DNA of 64,000 nt, taken from assembly GCF_024807945.1 (NCBI RefSeq), contig NZ_JANUFD010000016.1:124001-188000 (forward strand), in the 5' to 3' direction. The notes beneath the pieces are model-generated. The model saw only the letters and a program-made list of their open reading frames with translations, was not told where the DNA came from and did not search any database. Below are positions 1-7,254 of this stretch, piece after piece. Each line of letters begins with the position of its first letter. Positions within the stretch are counted from its first letter, which is position 1. The DNA is from Pseudomonas sp. JUb42 (GTDB taxonomy: Bacteria; Pseudomonadota; Gammaproteobacteria; Pseudomonadales; Pseudomonadaceae). The position numbers and the translations under genes are program-made.

Positions 1-84
1 AAGCACACCAGCAGGGGTCCGGTAATCCAAGCCGCAACGTGGTTGTTGACCATGGCACGGCACGATCGCGGCGACCGCGAGACT

Positions 85-460
85 GCAGCGATGCTGCGCC
101 GAGTTGCTGAGACCTACTCTACACAGTCGGAGTGTTTCACTGTGAAACGCCCCCTGGGGGGACATATTTTTCGTTGGTCCGAAACTGTGGCGGTGCTGCG
201 CCGAGCCGTTGAGACGTACTCTACAAAGGAGGAAGTGTTTCACTGTGAAACACTTCCAAGAAGAAGACGTCTTTTTCACTAGTGCGAAATTTCAGCGGCG
301 CTGCGCCGGATCGCTGAGACGTACTCTCTAGAGCGGGGTGTTTCACTGTGAAACGCTCACCTGGAAAGCAAGGTCATTTTCGCCGGTCCCGGACTGCAGT
401 AGTGCTGCACTGAATTGCTGAGGTGTACTTTACATATCAGGGAGTGTTCGATATTTGAAA
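85..460. repeat. Tandem ~103-bp repeat array with parS-like palindromes
   Basis: Four imperfect head-to-tail units, each beginning with a GCTGCGCCGAG-like stretch, then GAGACGTACTCTAC, then a palindrome. The palindrome TGTTTCACTGTGAAAC is present in units 1-3, with its central T at 141, 244 and 347, exactly 103 bp apart. In unit 2 it extends to a perfect 13+1+13 palindrome at 231-257. The fourth unit (around 445-460) is degenerate. The half-site TGTTTCAC matches the classical chromosomal parS half-site, but the two halves are separated by one extra base. This organisation suits a centromere or other protein-binding array of a plasmid or integrative element. The binding protein is not visible and may lie left of the window. 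I see no convincing gene in 1-526. Confidence 0.8.
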
Positions 461-478
461 GTCACGACCACTTTACAC

Positions 479-504
479 AAGAAGCCTGCAACAGCAGGCT
501 TCTT
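479..504. terminator. Hairpin, probable terminator
   Basis: Perfect 11-bp stem (AAGAAGCCTGC and its complement) around a 4-base AACA loop. It lies just beyond the stop codon of the leftward gene at 527-805 and at the end of the repeat array. The A/T-rich stem ends on both sides would allow termination in either direction. Confidence 0.6.
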
Positions 505-526
505 GGCGCATCGAGAGGTATAAACA

Positions 527-805
527 TTAGTGACTGTACGGAACCTTTTTCACCAGTAGCATCAGCTTATGGGCGTTATGGGTACTGCAAGTCCAAAATC
601 CATGCTCAATTTGCTGAATCACAAATTTTTCCGTCGCGGTATTCGGTGCCCCGTGCCATCCATCATGCGATTGGTGAGCGAAAAAGTCCCCGACCGCAAT
701 ACCAGAAAACGGAGTCGAGCTCTGGATCAGCCAGCTGCTGTCGTTGACGAATGACTCCTCGTAGACCTCAAGGTGATACTCGGTGGGCAAAAATGTAGGG
801 GTCAT
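527..805 (-). CDS. Small protein of unknown function (92 aa)
   Basis: I do not recognise this protein. The start is well supported: GGAGG lies six bases before the ATG, and the gene ends just before a strong hairpin. The product is soluble and mixed in composition, rich in aromatic residues and histidine (SHDGWHG, HGFW, STHNAH), with no signal peptide or membrane segment. It is separated by about 110 bases from the next leftward gene, so it may be cotranscribed with the RHH-EVE gene. An overlapping rightward frame lacks a ribosome binding site and was not called. Confidence 0.6.
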   Translation of the reverse strand: MTPTFLPTEYHLEVYEESFVNDSSWLIQSSTPFSGIAVGDFFAHQSHDGWHGAPNTATEKFVIQQIEHGFWTCSTHNAHKLMLLVKKVPYSH

Positions 806-916
806 AACTAGCCTCCAGTCTCGGACTTAGTCCCAAGCTAGATTGCCAGGACCTAAGTAAAAATTTATATGGCTGCAGAGAAAGCGATAGACCTGCAGTG
901 GGTTATCAATCATTGA

Positions 917-1567
917 TCAAGATCGCGCCGGCATCGAGTCGAGCACCTCAAGCACCTTTTGCCCGTCGGGCATGCCTGACATGACTCTTAGAAATACAAC
1001 ATTCCGCCCTAGCACCTTCTTGATGGCTGCGGCTGAAAGAGGATGCTCAAGGATCTTGAAACCATCTAGGACCTGGTAGTGGCATTCGTCATCGTTACCC
1101 TCGTGGTCACGCATTTGAACCTTACCGGTCCCTCGCCCATAGGCCACGATGCCTTTGCCGTTTTCGTACAAAAAGACCACTTCATCCTTTTTAATACGGT
1201 TGATGTTCAGCTTCCAGGGCTCGTAGAACGCCGCGGCGGCTCGGTATGTCAACATCCAGTCATGATCCTCATCACTATGAGCTTTGTTGGTGTTCAAGAT
1301 ATGAAAACCAGTAGTGAATTTAGGCTCCGACTCTCCAACCTTTTTCAGGGCTTGTTCGGCAGCGTCGGCCCCTTGCTGAAGCAGCTTCAGCATGACCTCG
1401 TGCTTTGAAAGGTCGAGTTCAAGTGCTAGTTCTTCAATAAAGGTATACAGCTTCTCCGGCATACGGACGGTGGAGGCAATTGACTCTTTTTTGGTTTTTC
1501 TAGAGTTCTCAATGAGAGAAAGGATGTCGGTCATTGGTTGATCCAGGTTGATGGCTGTTGCGGCCAA
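917..1567 (-). CDS. RHH DNA-binding domain fused to EVE/PUA-like domain
   Basis: The N-terminal part (about residues 25-75) reads as a ribbon-helix-helix repressor-type domain: a beta strand with IASTVRMP, then helices ELALELDLSKHEVMLKLLQQGA. From about residue 85 it resembles an EVE/YTH-like PUA fold (FHILNTNK, DWMLTYRAAAAFY, GDEVVFLYENGKGIVAYGRG-like stretch). EVE domains bind modified bases in DNA or RNA and are often found in restriction and defence settings; this use here is inference. The longest frame begins with TTG at 1567; an ATG at 1534 is an equally plausible start. It is transcribed divergently from the HEPN-like gene at 1688, and an inverted repeat TGGTTC-N6-GAACCA (1575-1592) just upstream could be its own operator. 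Confidence 0.6.
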   Translation of the reverse strand: MAATAINLDQPMTDILSLIENSRKTKKESIASTVRMPEKLYTFIEELALELDLSKHEVMLKLLQQGADAAEQALKKVGESEPKFTTGFHILNTNKAHSDEDHDWMLTYRAAAAFYEPWKLNINRIKKDEVVFLYENGKGIVAYGRGTGKVQMRDHEGNDDECHYQVLDGFKILEHPLSAAAIKKVLGRNVVFLRVMSGMPDGQKVLEVLDSMPARS

Positions 1568-1574
1568 TCATGCA

Positions 1575-1592
1575 TGGTTCAAAAAAGAACCA
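1575..1592. promoter_or_regulatory. Inverted repeat in divergent promoter region
   Basis: TGGTTC and GAACCA separated by six A residues, directly upstream of the RHH-EVE gene and about 95 bases before the divergent HEPN-like gene. The 120-base interval is A/T-rich. The position fits autoregulation by the RHH domain, but no binding data can be read from sequence. Confidence 0.4.
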
Positions 1593-1687
1593 CAACAGAA
1601 TCATTTGTGAGTCTGTGTATTTTAAGCTGCAATCGTGACTTAAATTAACGATAAAATACGTTATCAACAATTATAGGGTGGGCCTTG

Positions 1688-2374
1688 ATGAGTAGTTCAG
1701 AGCCGTTTCAGATCCGCGACAGCTTCATTCGGGTCGACACCATGGTGGACACCTACGCACAAATGGCCGAAAGCGCGTTTGCGCTTTTTCTCGATGATGT
1801 TGCACACCCTGCCCGGCTTTTTCGACCTGGCTTTGACCCTAGTGAATTTCTCAATCAAGACGACCGAAAAACCAGCAATGGGATCAAAACCATTGTGTTC
1901 TCTGCGATGGCTATTGAAGCAGCGGCGTTCGAATTCGCCGCCATCCAGCTAGGGGATAAGATCGCCACAGACTATCTGGACAAGATGGACCTGTTAGGTA
2001 AGTGGATGATTGTCCCGCGCCTCGTAAGTGGCCGGTCACTAAGAGAGGACGGCCCCGCAATCAATGGCCTGAAAGGCCTTATCAAAGCCCGAAATGCGTT
2101 GGTGCACCATAAGTCCAAAGAGTGGGACAGGGCCGGAAAGGCAGAAGTAGCGATGATCGACCGGTGGGAAAAATTTGAAAAAGACCAGGTACCCAACGCA
2201 TTCAGGACGTTGGTCCTACTGTCGCTCGAAGTGGATGCGGTGCTGCAATCCGGTGCAGGGGCCCTACCTTCATATGGGAAGGAGATTTACACCGACTCGC
2301 CGCGTAATCGCCTAGTCGAAGAGGTAGTGCAGCGCTGTCGCGCGATTCACCTGAAAAATTGGAAAGGAGCTTAG
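1688..2374 (+). CDS. HEPN-like protein of unknown function
   Basis: A 228-residue soluble, helical protein. Around residues 130-140 it has the sequence KARNALVHH, which fits the R-x4-6-H signature of HEPN RNases (RNALVH). The preceding region (FSAMAIEAAAFEFAAIQLGDK) is a long helix, as expected for HEPN folds. HEPN proteins act as RNA-cleaving toxins or defence effectors; for this protein that role is inference. The ATG at 1688 is preferred over a TTG one codon upstream; an AGGGTGG precedes it. The gene faces away from the RHH-EVE gene across a short shared promoter, and the recombinase pseudogene begins two bases after its stop. Confidence 0.5.
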   Translation: MSSSEPFQIRDSFIRVDTMVDTYAQMAESAFALFLDDVAHPARLFRPGFDPSEFLNQDDRKTSNGIKTIVFSAMAIEAAAFEFAAIQLGDKIATDYLDKMDLLGKWMIVPRLVSGRSLREDGPAINGLKGLIKARNALVHHKSKEWDRAGKAEVAMIDRWEKFEKDQVPNAFRTLVLLSLEVDAVLQSGAGALPSYGKEIYTDSPRNRLVEEVVQRCRAIHLKNWKGA

Positions 2375-2375
2375 G

Positions 2376-3207
2376 ATGTCGAAGCTTATCATTTCAAATG
2401 AGCGCCGGCTTACTGCTGCTCAGTTTCAGAACCTGGCTGAGGTTCCGGCTGCGGTCGAATGGTTTGCCAATATCGACAACCCTCGCACCAGGCGTGCGTA
2501 ACAGGGCGACCTTGAAGATTTCTGCTGCTTTGTCGGACTGACTGCAGCAGAGGAATTTCGCGCGGTGACCCGGGCGCACGTGCTGGCCTGGCGTGCCCAG
2601 CTTGAACAGCGCGGTCTCGCCGGCGCAACGATCCGCCGTAAATTAGCCGCGCTAGCCAGCCTGTTCGATCACCTATTGGAGAACAACGCGGTCGCTGGCG
2701 GCAATCCCGTGCACGGTGTGAAACGACCCAGGATCGAAACCAGCGAGGGCAAGACGCCTGCGCTAGGTGATCACCAAGCTAAGGTTCTGCTCAATGCGCC
2801 AGATCCGGAAACGCTCAAGGGCAAGCGCGGCAAGCTGCGCTACCTGCCACTGCACCCGGTCGCCGCCGAACGCATTCATGGTTACCTGGAGATGTCGAGG
2901 CACCAGTTGGTCGAGGCCAAGGCACCCTTGTTTGTGCCGTTGCGCGGTCGATCGACCGGTGCGGGCATCAGTGCCAATGGCATCTACACCGTAGTGGGAC
3001 ATTATGCGAAAGTCGCCGGCATTGAGGTCGCCGGTCTGGGCGTGCATGGTCTGCGGGCCACGGCAGCGACCAATGCCTTGGAGAACGACGCGGACATCGC
3101 CAAGGTACAAGGCGTGGCTTGGGCATGCCAATATCAGTAGGACCCGGATCTACGATCGCCGGCAATTGCGGGCAGAGGATTCACCTACCTTCAAAGTCCG
3201 CTACTGA
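2376..3207 (+). pseudogene. Tyrosine recombinase/integrase, decayed
   Basis: A phage-type tyrosine recombinase with at least three lesions. An in-frame TAA interrupts it at 2499-2501, after residue 41. About 40 residues are missing around 2815-2825, where ETLKG runs directly into KRGKLRYLPLHP; the lost part should carry the first catalytic arginine. One extra base near 3111 shifts the frame, after which the C-terminus (WLGHANISRTRIYD, with the catalytic Tyr) continues in another frame to 3207. The N-terminal SAM-like domain (VTRAHVLAWRAQLE, IRRKLAALASLFDHLLE) and the HGLRATAATNAL box are still readable. The start ATG overlaps the region just after the HEPN-like gene. Confidence 0.85.
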
Positions 3208-3288
3208 GATCACTCCAACACAGACTTCTCTGAAAATTTCAGGGGGGTAGCGAATCTCAGCCCCCTCTTCCCACACCCTACACCCAGA

Positions 3289-3340
3289 AGCACGTCGAGC
3301 ACATTCAGCACGCCGAGTACATTCAGCACAGCGAGCACCG
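3289..3340. repeat. Phased 9-bp repeats (AGCACNNNN)
   Basis: Six consecutive AGCAC-type units, starting at 3289, 3298, 3307, 3316 (AGTAC), 3325 and 3334. They also read as 18-bp units alternating a CG-ending and an ATTC-ending half. The repeats lie in a 355-base gene-free stretch (3208-3562) upstream of a plasmid-like gene and resemble short iterons or a partition site. Confidence 0.6.
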
Positions 3341-3387
3341 AATAATCACCATAAGGTTATGAAATAAATCAACTTTATTAGTTTATT

Positions 3388-3405
3388 TTGCGCGATATCG
3401 CGCAA
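3388..3405. promoter_or_regulatory. Perfect 18-bp palindrome, operator-like
   Basis: TTGCGCGATATCGCGCAA is perfectly self-complementary and stands in an A/T-rich surrounding, 158 bases before the ATG at 3563. It is a good candidate for a dimeric repressor or initiator binding site. The remaining part of 3208-3562 shows nothing else I can name. Confidence 0.55.
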
Positions 3406-3562
3406 TATGACTGATTTAATTAAGCTGTTTCATGCAATTTAGTTGGCTGTATCGTAAATTCAGGTGCATAGTAATGCGCGACATACACGTGTAATGACGG
3501 TTTGCCATTGTCAACGAATGCCGAGAAACTAGACCCAACAGAAAACGGATAAGGGCTACACA

Positions 3563-4228
3563 ATGGCCAATGCAAAACAGTCAGCAACACGCCGCTTAAC
3601 AATGGCTGAGCGTGCTCAGCAATTGATGCTGGTCCACTTCCCAGACGTTCCCGAGGAGTGGAAATGGACGCGTAAAACCCACGACGGCTTTAGCACGATT
3701 CCTCGGACACTACCTATAGCAATGCAAATCATCGACGCCCAGTCAAAGGGACAGCCTGCTGGCCACGTGCTGTTCTGTCTGTGGGCGCGTATGCCCGATC
3801 ATCCGGTCATCACTATCGAAAACCCCAGCACTTTTGCCGCTGAAGCGGGATTCCTCGGAGAGCGGGCCGTGGACACCTGGCGTCGCCGCATGAAAACGCT
3901 CCGGGAACTAATGTTTATCACAACCAAGCCAGGCGCATCCGGCGAATTCCACTATGTGATGCTCACCAATCCTAATGTGGCTGTCGAGTGGATGCGCAGC
4001 CACAAAAAAGTTCAGGATGGCCTATATGGCCGTTTCATTGAACGACTGCCAGAGATTGGTGCATATGGCGATATAGAAGCCATCCGCGCCTATTGGCAAA
4101 TGGTCAGGGAAGCAGAACAGGCCGCAGCCACTGAGACAGCCAAGCAGGCAGCGAGCGATCCTGTGCCGCCACCACCAGCGTCACCCAGCAAACCTAAACG
4201 GAGCAAAAGGACAAAAGAAAATGCGTAA
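3563..4228 (+). CDS. Plasmid/ICE-type protein, possibly replication-related (unknown)
   Basis: A 221-residue protein I cannot assign with confidence. The N-terminal two thirds are well folded in appearance (TIPRTLPIAMQIID, GHVLFCLWARMPDH, FAAEAGFLGERAVDTWRRRMKTLREL). The last stretch resembles a winged-helix DNA-binding element of the kind seen in replication initiators. The C-terminal 45 residues are a low-complexity Ala/Pro/Lys tail ending in KPKRSKRTKENA. The upstream phased repeats and palindrome, and the downstream structured units and terminator, make a plasmid replication or maintenance role plausible; this is inference. Its stop codon overlaps the start of a tiny ORF. Confidence 0.5.
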   Translation: MANAKQSATRRLTMAERAQQLMLVHFPDVPEEWKWTRKTHDGFSTIPRTLPIAMQIIDAQSKGQPAGHVLFCLWARMPDHPVITIENPSTFAAEAGFLGERAVDTWRRRMKTLRELMFITTKPGASGEFHYVMLTNPNVAVEWMRSHKKVQDGLYGRFIERLPEIGAYGDIEAIRAYWQMVREAEQAAATETAKQAASDPVPPPPASPSKPKRSKRTKENA

Positions 4229-4316
4229 GAGAAGAGTTTCGGGCATCGAGTGCCAATCCATCCACCTCGATGCCCTCAAAAATAAAGCCCTGGTCCAGAT
4301 GAGGGTCGATTTTTGA
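4221..4316 (+). CDS. Tiny ORF, copy 1 of duplicated unit (31 aa)
   Basis: Starts with an ATG overlapping the stop of the preceding gene by eight bases and has an AAAAGGA stretch upstream. The peptide begins MRKRRVSGIECQS and contains HLDALKNKAL. A second ORF 160 bases downstream encodes nearly the same core. Translation is plausible but unproven: the same DNA forms two stem-loops, so the conserved product might be an RNA instead. Confidence 0.4.
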   Translation: MRKRRVSGIECQSIHLDALKNKALVQMRVDF

Positions 4317-4504
4317 CTCGTCAGGGCTGTGGTGGTGCAACGATTAGCTGACAACCGATACGACGAGAAGGAGACCGAAAATGCAGTTACTTAGGAGAAG
4401 AGCCACGGGCATCGAGTGCCAATCCACCCACCTCGATGCCCTCAAAAATAAAGCCCTGGACCAGCCGAGGTTAGCGTCTTAACTGGGCAGGGCTGTGGTG
4501 GTGC
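4229..4504. repeat. Tandemly duplicated 110-bp unit with two hairpins
   Basis: Copies at 4229-4338 and 4395-4504, closely similar in sequence and of equal length. Each contains hairpin 1 (GGGCATCGAG at 4241 and 4407, paired with CTCGATGCCC at 4266 and 4432) and hairpin 2 (AGCCCTG at 4286 and 4452, paired with CAGGGCT at 4322 and 4488). Stem sequences are identical in both copies; most differences fall in the loop of hairpin 2. Each unit also carries a tiny ORF. Confidence 0.85.
4381..4482 (+). CDS. Tiny ORF, copy 2 of duplicated unit (33 aa)
   Basis: Begins at 4381 with AAGGAG seven bases upstream, a near-ideal ribosome binding site. The peptide begins MQLLRRRATGIECQS and shares HLDALKNKAL with copy 1. 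The C-termini differ. The base changes between the two copies are mostly nonsynonymous, which weakens the case for strong selection on the peptide. A hairpin (4513-4532) and a strong terminator follow. Confidence 0.45.
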   Translation: MQLLRRRATGIECQSTHLDALKNKALDQPRLAS

Positions 4505-4548
4505 TATTTATATCGAGATTTGCGTCTCGATTTGGAAGTCTAACAACG

Positions 4549-4579
4549 AACCAGGTTGCTATGAAAGGACCTGGTTTTT
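4549..4579 (+). terminator. Rho-independent terminator
   Basis: AACCAGGT pairs with ACCTGGTT around a 12-base loop, followed by a run of T. It closes the rightward transcript of the gene at 3563 and the two tiny ORFs. Confidence 0.8.
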
Positions 4580-4633
4580 CTTCGTGGTGAATAGTCCATT
4601 CCCAACCCGATGTGCCAGCAGGCCCTGAGGAAC

Positions 4634-4885
4634 TCAACCTTGAACGTCGACACTGAATCTAGTGAGCCCAGCGTTTCTTACGATGTTCGCAATCGCATCG
4701 AGAGAGCTAAATTGTCGCACGCCGCCTCGTTGTCGAGCTAACACTTGATCCCCCAGTGTACTGCGGACCACCAGTTCCCAAGCCCCCACCACGGACGCGC
4801 GGGCAATAATCTCAAACACTCTGCTTTCATCAACGTAGCGTTTGATATCAGACTCCTCAATTTGCTCCGGCTCCAGTAGCGGCAA
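4634..4885 (-). CDS. Small plasmid/ICE-type protein of unknown function
   Basis: About 83 residues, acidic N-terminus (EPEQIEESDIKRYVDESR) followed by a compact part with ASVVGAWELVVRS and FSSLDAIANIVRNAG. I recognise the general look of small proteins carried on conjugative elements but cannot name a function. No ATG is available at the N-terminus. A TTG at 4885 has GGAG eight bases upstream; a TTG at 4903 would add six residues. It lies about 80 bases downstream of the DUF4214 gene on the same strand. Confidence 0.5.
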   Translation of the reverse strand: MPLLEPEQIEESDIKRYVDESRVFEIIARASVVGAWELVVRSTLGDQVLARQRGGVRQFSSLDAIANIVRNAGLTRFSVDVQG

Positions 4886-4966
4886 AACATCAGCTCCACA
4901 CAAACGAAAAAGGGTATGTCCGATTGCGGATCATACCCCCCAAAGCCAAAGCCAGCACTTCCTCGC

Positions 4967-6175
4967 TTAAGCTGCTGCGGCACCTAAAGCGTCATGCCCC
5001 TGCAAAGTGCTTGTTCCGGATAGCTCAATCGTCGCGATCGCATCACTGCTGACAGTCGTAACAGCTGCATCCGAGTGGGTGTCAGTCCACCCAGCAAGCA
5101 GAGTGAACAACTGATCGACTGTATGAGCCGTTGCAGCGGTACCGTATTTTTGGACGATCGCCGCGATCGCACTTTTCGCAGTGGCTTCACTGGTGACGTT
5201 CTGGATCACTGCATGGAGATCGATGCCAGGGGCATTGGGCCCTGATACCTGTTCTTGAGCAGCATATTTGGAGACTGCAATACGTGCCTGCAGGAAGTCA
5301 CCGTCGCCGGCGTTGCCCAGGGCATCCCCCACAAACTTCGCGACAAAGCTGCCTCGGTCAACGGCCCCAGTTGCCAGCTTATCGTTCCAATAAGCGACGC
5401 CGGCAGCATCGCCGCCACGTCCCAGGATGTTCTGATAGGCGTAATCCACGTACGCCGTACTAGTCAGGTTTGTTCCACCTTCCTTGTTCGCCGTACCATC
5501 GATGTACATCTGTTTGGAAATTACTGCATAAGCCGTCGTCTGGTCGGTACCGAAGCCCAACTCGGTCTGCAGCTTGGCTGCCCAGTATTTAAGGCCTGCA
5601 AACTCGGGTGCGCGGTTGAATGCCGCAGCATACATAGCGACCACAAAATCCTGCTGATCGCTGGTGATACCAGCTACGTGCAGACCTGAGTCAGGGTAGC
5701 TGACAGGCAAGCCTACCGTGTTAGCAGCCTTGATCACGTCCGTAATGGTCGGACTGGTTGTGCTCGGATCGATTTTGAGAAAAGCAGCGGTGAAATTGGT
5801 TTTACTGATCTGGCCACTATCGAGCGCGGCGATCATTGCCGCTTTGTCTGCAGGACTGCCTTCTGGGTAGAGGACATTCACCACCAGGCTCGATGGAATA
5901 GTCTCTTGCCACTCATCTACGTTGAGAATACTGCCAATGACCACCGGGAACCCAGGGAGAGTACCGGGTTTGTCTATTTCGATGAAGTATAGCAGATTAT
6001 GCATCTTATAATTCAGCGTTTGATCAGGAGTAAAATGTAAGTTTGTTGCGATACTGTCCATTTGATAAAATAAGAACCAGTGATCTCTTAAGTTATAGCT
6101 GTCGTTGGCTGAGATGTATTTTGAATATTCCTCGGCAGCAATAGCCTTGGCTTGATCCATCGTTAACGCGCTCAT
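4967..6175 (-). CDS. DUF4214 domain surface/secreted protein
   Basis: A 402-residue protein without a Sec signal. The central part (about residues 175-300) holds two DUF4214-like repeats: FVVAMYAAAFNRAPEFAGLKYW and, later, YVDYAYQNILGRGGDAAGVAYW, each followed by a helix ending in a conserved KF/VGDAL-type stretch. DUF4214 is common in large exported adhesins, RTX-type and S-layer-like proteins. The N-terminal 170 residues are unlike anything I recognise, and the C-terminus is Ala/Thr/Ser-rich, as in substrates of type I secretion. No secretion genes are adjacent. AAGGAC nine bases before the ATG supports the start. Confidence 0.7.
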   Translation of the reverse strand: MSALTMDQAKAIAAEEYSKYISANDSYNLRDHWFLFYQMDSIATNLHFTPDQTLNYKMHNLLYFIEIDKPGTLPGFPVVIGSILNVDEWQETIPSSLVVNVLYPEGSPADKAAMIAALDSGQISKTNFTAAFLKIDPSTTSPTITDVIKAANTVGLPVSYPDSGLHVAGITSDQQDFVVAMYAAAFNRAPEFAGLKYWAAKLQTELGFGTDQTTAYAVISKQMYIDGTANKEGGTNLTSTAYVDYAYQNILGRGGDAAGVAYWNDKLATGAVDRGSFVAKFVGDALGNAGDGDFLQARIAVSKYAAQEQVSGPNAPGIDLHAVIQNVTSEATAKSAIAAIVQKYGTAATAHTVDQLFTLLAGWTDTHSDAAVTTVSSDAIATIELSGTSTLQGHDALGAAAA

Positions 6176-6208
6176 GCTTTAAGTCCTTATAAAATAATAA
6201 TTTATGCG

Positions 6209-7060
6209 TTAAATTACTGTGACAATGCACTGGTTCCCGGATCCAGGAACATATTGAGCTTGTGCATTACCACCATATTGATCCGTTGCAGCCAGCTGAC
6301 AAAGATGATTTGCAGCTGCGATACCAGCTGCCGTTTTTTCGCCTGTTTGATCAGCTCCTGCATTAATGGCAGGACTTGTCATACTTTCATAAGCGATTTG
6401 ATATGTACTTGCATCCGGCACACCAGGCCTCCCTGCCCAAAGTTGGTAAGCATACTTGTTCACGTAGCCTACCCAATTAATGTAACCGCTCGCCTCTGGG
6501 CAGCGGGCTCCTTCCCATGACCGATACTGCCCAATGATCATGTCGCGGATGAACGCCGGTGTATCGGCCGGATCTGTCCAATAATTAGAGTCCTTAGGAC
6601 CACAAATCATTGCAGTGATGCTGTAGGTAGTGCCAACACTTACAGGCCCAGAGGGCATACCACCCCCGCCGCCCCCAGAATCTGGGGGCGGCGGGGGTAG
6701 GTCCTGTACGCAGGAGCCACCAAGGTAAGTCCATTGGGAATACAAGTCGTAATCTTTGCACTGAAACGTAGCCGACCCGGTGTAACCAGGGACGATGTTT
6801 GAAATCGTCACCTGCTGATTCAAAAGAGTCTTGGGGAGGGTGCCTGCACATGACCCCCAGCTAACCCCTAGAGCTTCGCAAGGTGGAGGCTGGCATTTTC
6901 GCCAGCCAGTGCCTTCCTCGCAGTGAACCTCCTGCCAAGTTCCCGGCTTACCATCTACTGATGATGCTCCGGTCCAGCCAGCGAATGAGTTTTTGGATGC
7001 AATAAGCATCATCGCAGCGCACAGCAAATGCCGTGTCGACCGCACATATGTATTTTTCAA
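6209..7060 (-). CDS. Secreted Cys-rich protein with Gly/Pro linker (unknown)
   Basis: Begins at a TTG with AAGGGG upstream. An N-terminal signal peptide is clear (basic start, hydrophobic LLCAAMMLIA, cleavage near NSFA-GW). The mature protein has a Cys-rich N-terminal domain (residues about 30-120, with WQEVHCEEGTGWRKCQPPPCE). A proline run followed by a glycine run (about 125-138) forms a linker, and a C-terminal domain follows. Paired cysteines suggest disulfides in the periplasm or outside the cell. It lies just upstream of the DUF4214 gene on the same strand (33 bases), so the two may be an operon encoding surface proteins. I do not recognise the family. Confidence 0.6.
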   Translation of the reverse strand: MKNTYVRSTRHLLCAAMMLIASKNSFAGWTGASSVDGKPGTWQEVHCEEGTGWRKCQPPPCEALGVSWGSCAGTLPKTLLNQQVTISNIVPGYTGSATFQCKDYDLYSQWTYLGGSCVQDLPPPPPDSGGGGGGMPSGPVSVGTTYSITAMICGPKDSNYWTDPADTPAFIRDMIIGQYRSWEGARCPEASGYINWVGYVNKYAYQLWAGRPGVPDASTYQIAYESMTSPAINAGADQTGEKTAAGIAAANHLCQLAATDQYGGNAQAQYVPGSGNQCIVTVI

Positions 7061-7215
7061 CTACCGCCCCTTTACATACCAACTCGAAGTAAGGAAATAA
7101 AAGGGGATGATGGCCCGTAGGTCCAAACACCCCTCAGTACCGACTGCTCCACAACGTCAAACCTATCCCTCCTACTGAGCAGTTTTTTGGGCCGGTAATG
7201 ACATCATAACTGACC

Positions 7216-7247
7216 AGCATCAAAAATCAAATTTGATTTTTGATGCT
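7216..7247. terminator. Perfect 32-bp palindrome, probable bidirectional terminator
   Basis: AGCATCAAAAATCAAA and its exact reverse complement meet without a spacer. It lies eight bases beyond the stop of the leftward gene at 7255 and can form an A/T-rich hairpin. Confidence 0.6.
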
Positions 7248-7254
7248 TCTACTA

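Noticed and set aside
43..282. Short rightward frame at the start of the window
   Set aside because: It is made of the 103-bp repeats and reads through their palindromes; no independent support.
85..460. CRISPR array
   Set aside because: Repeat units are about 103 bp, degenerate, and lack unique spacers of uniform length; no cas genes.
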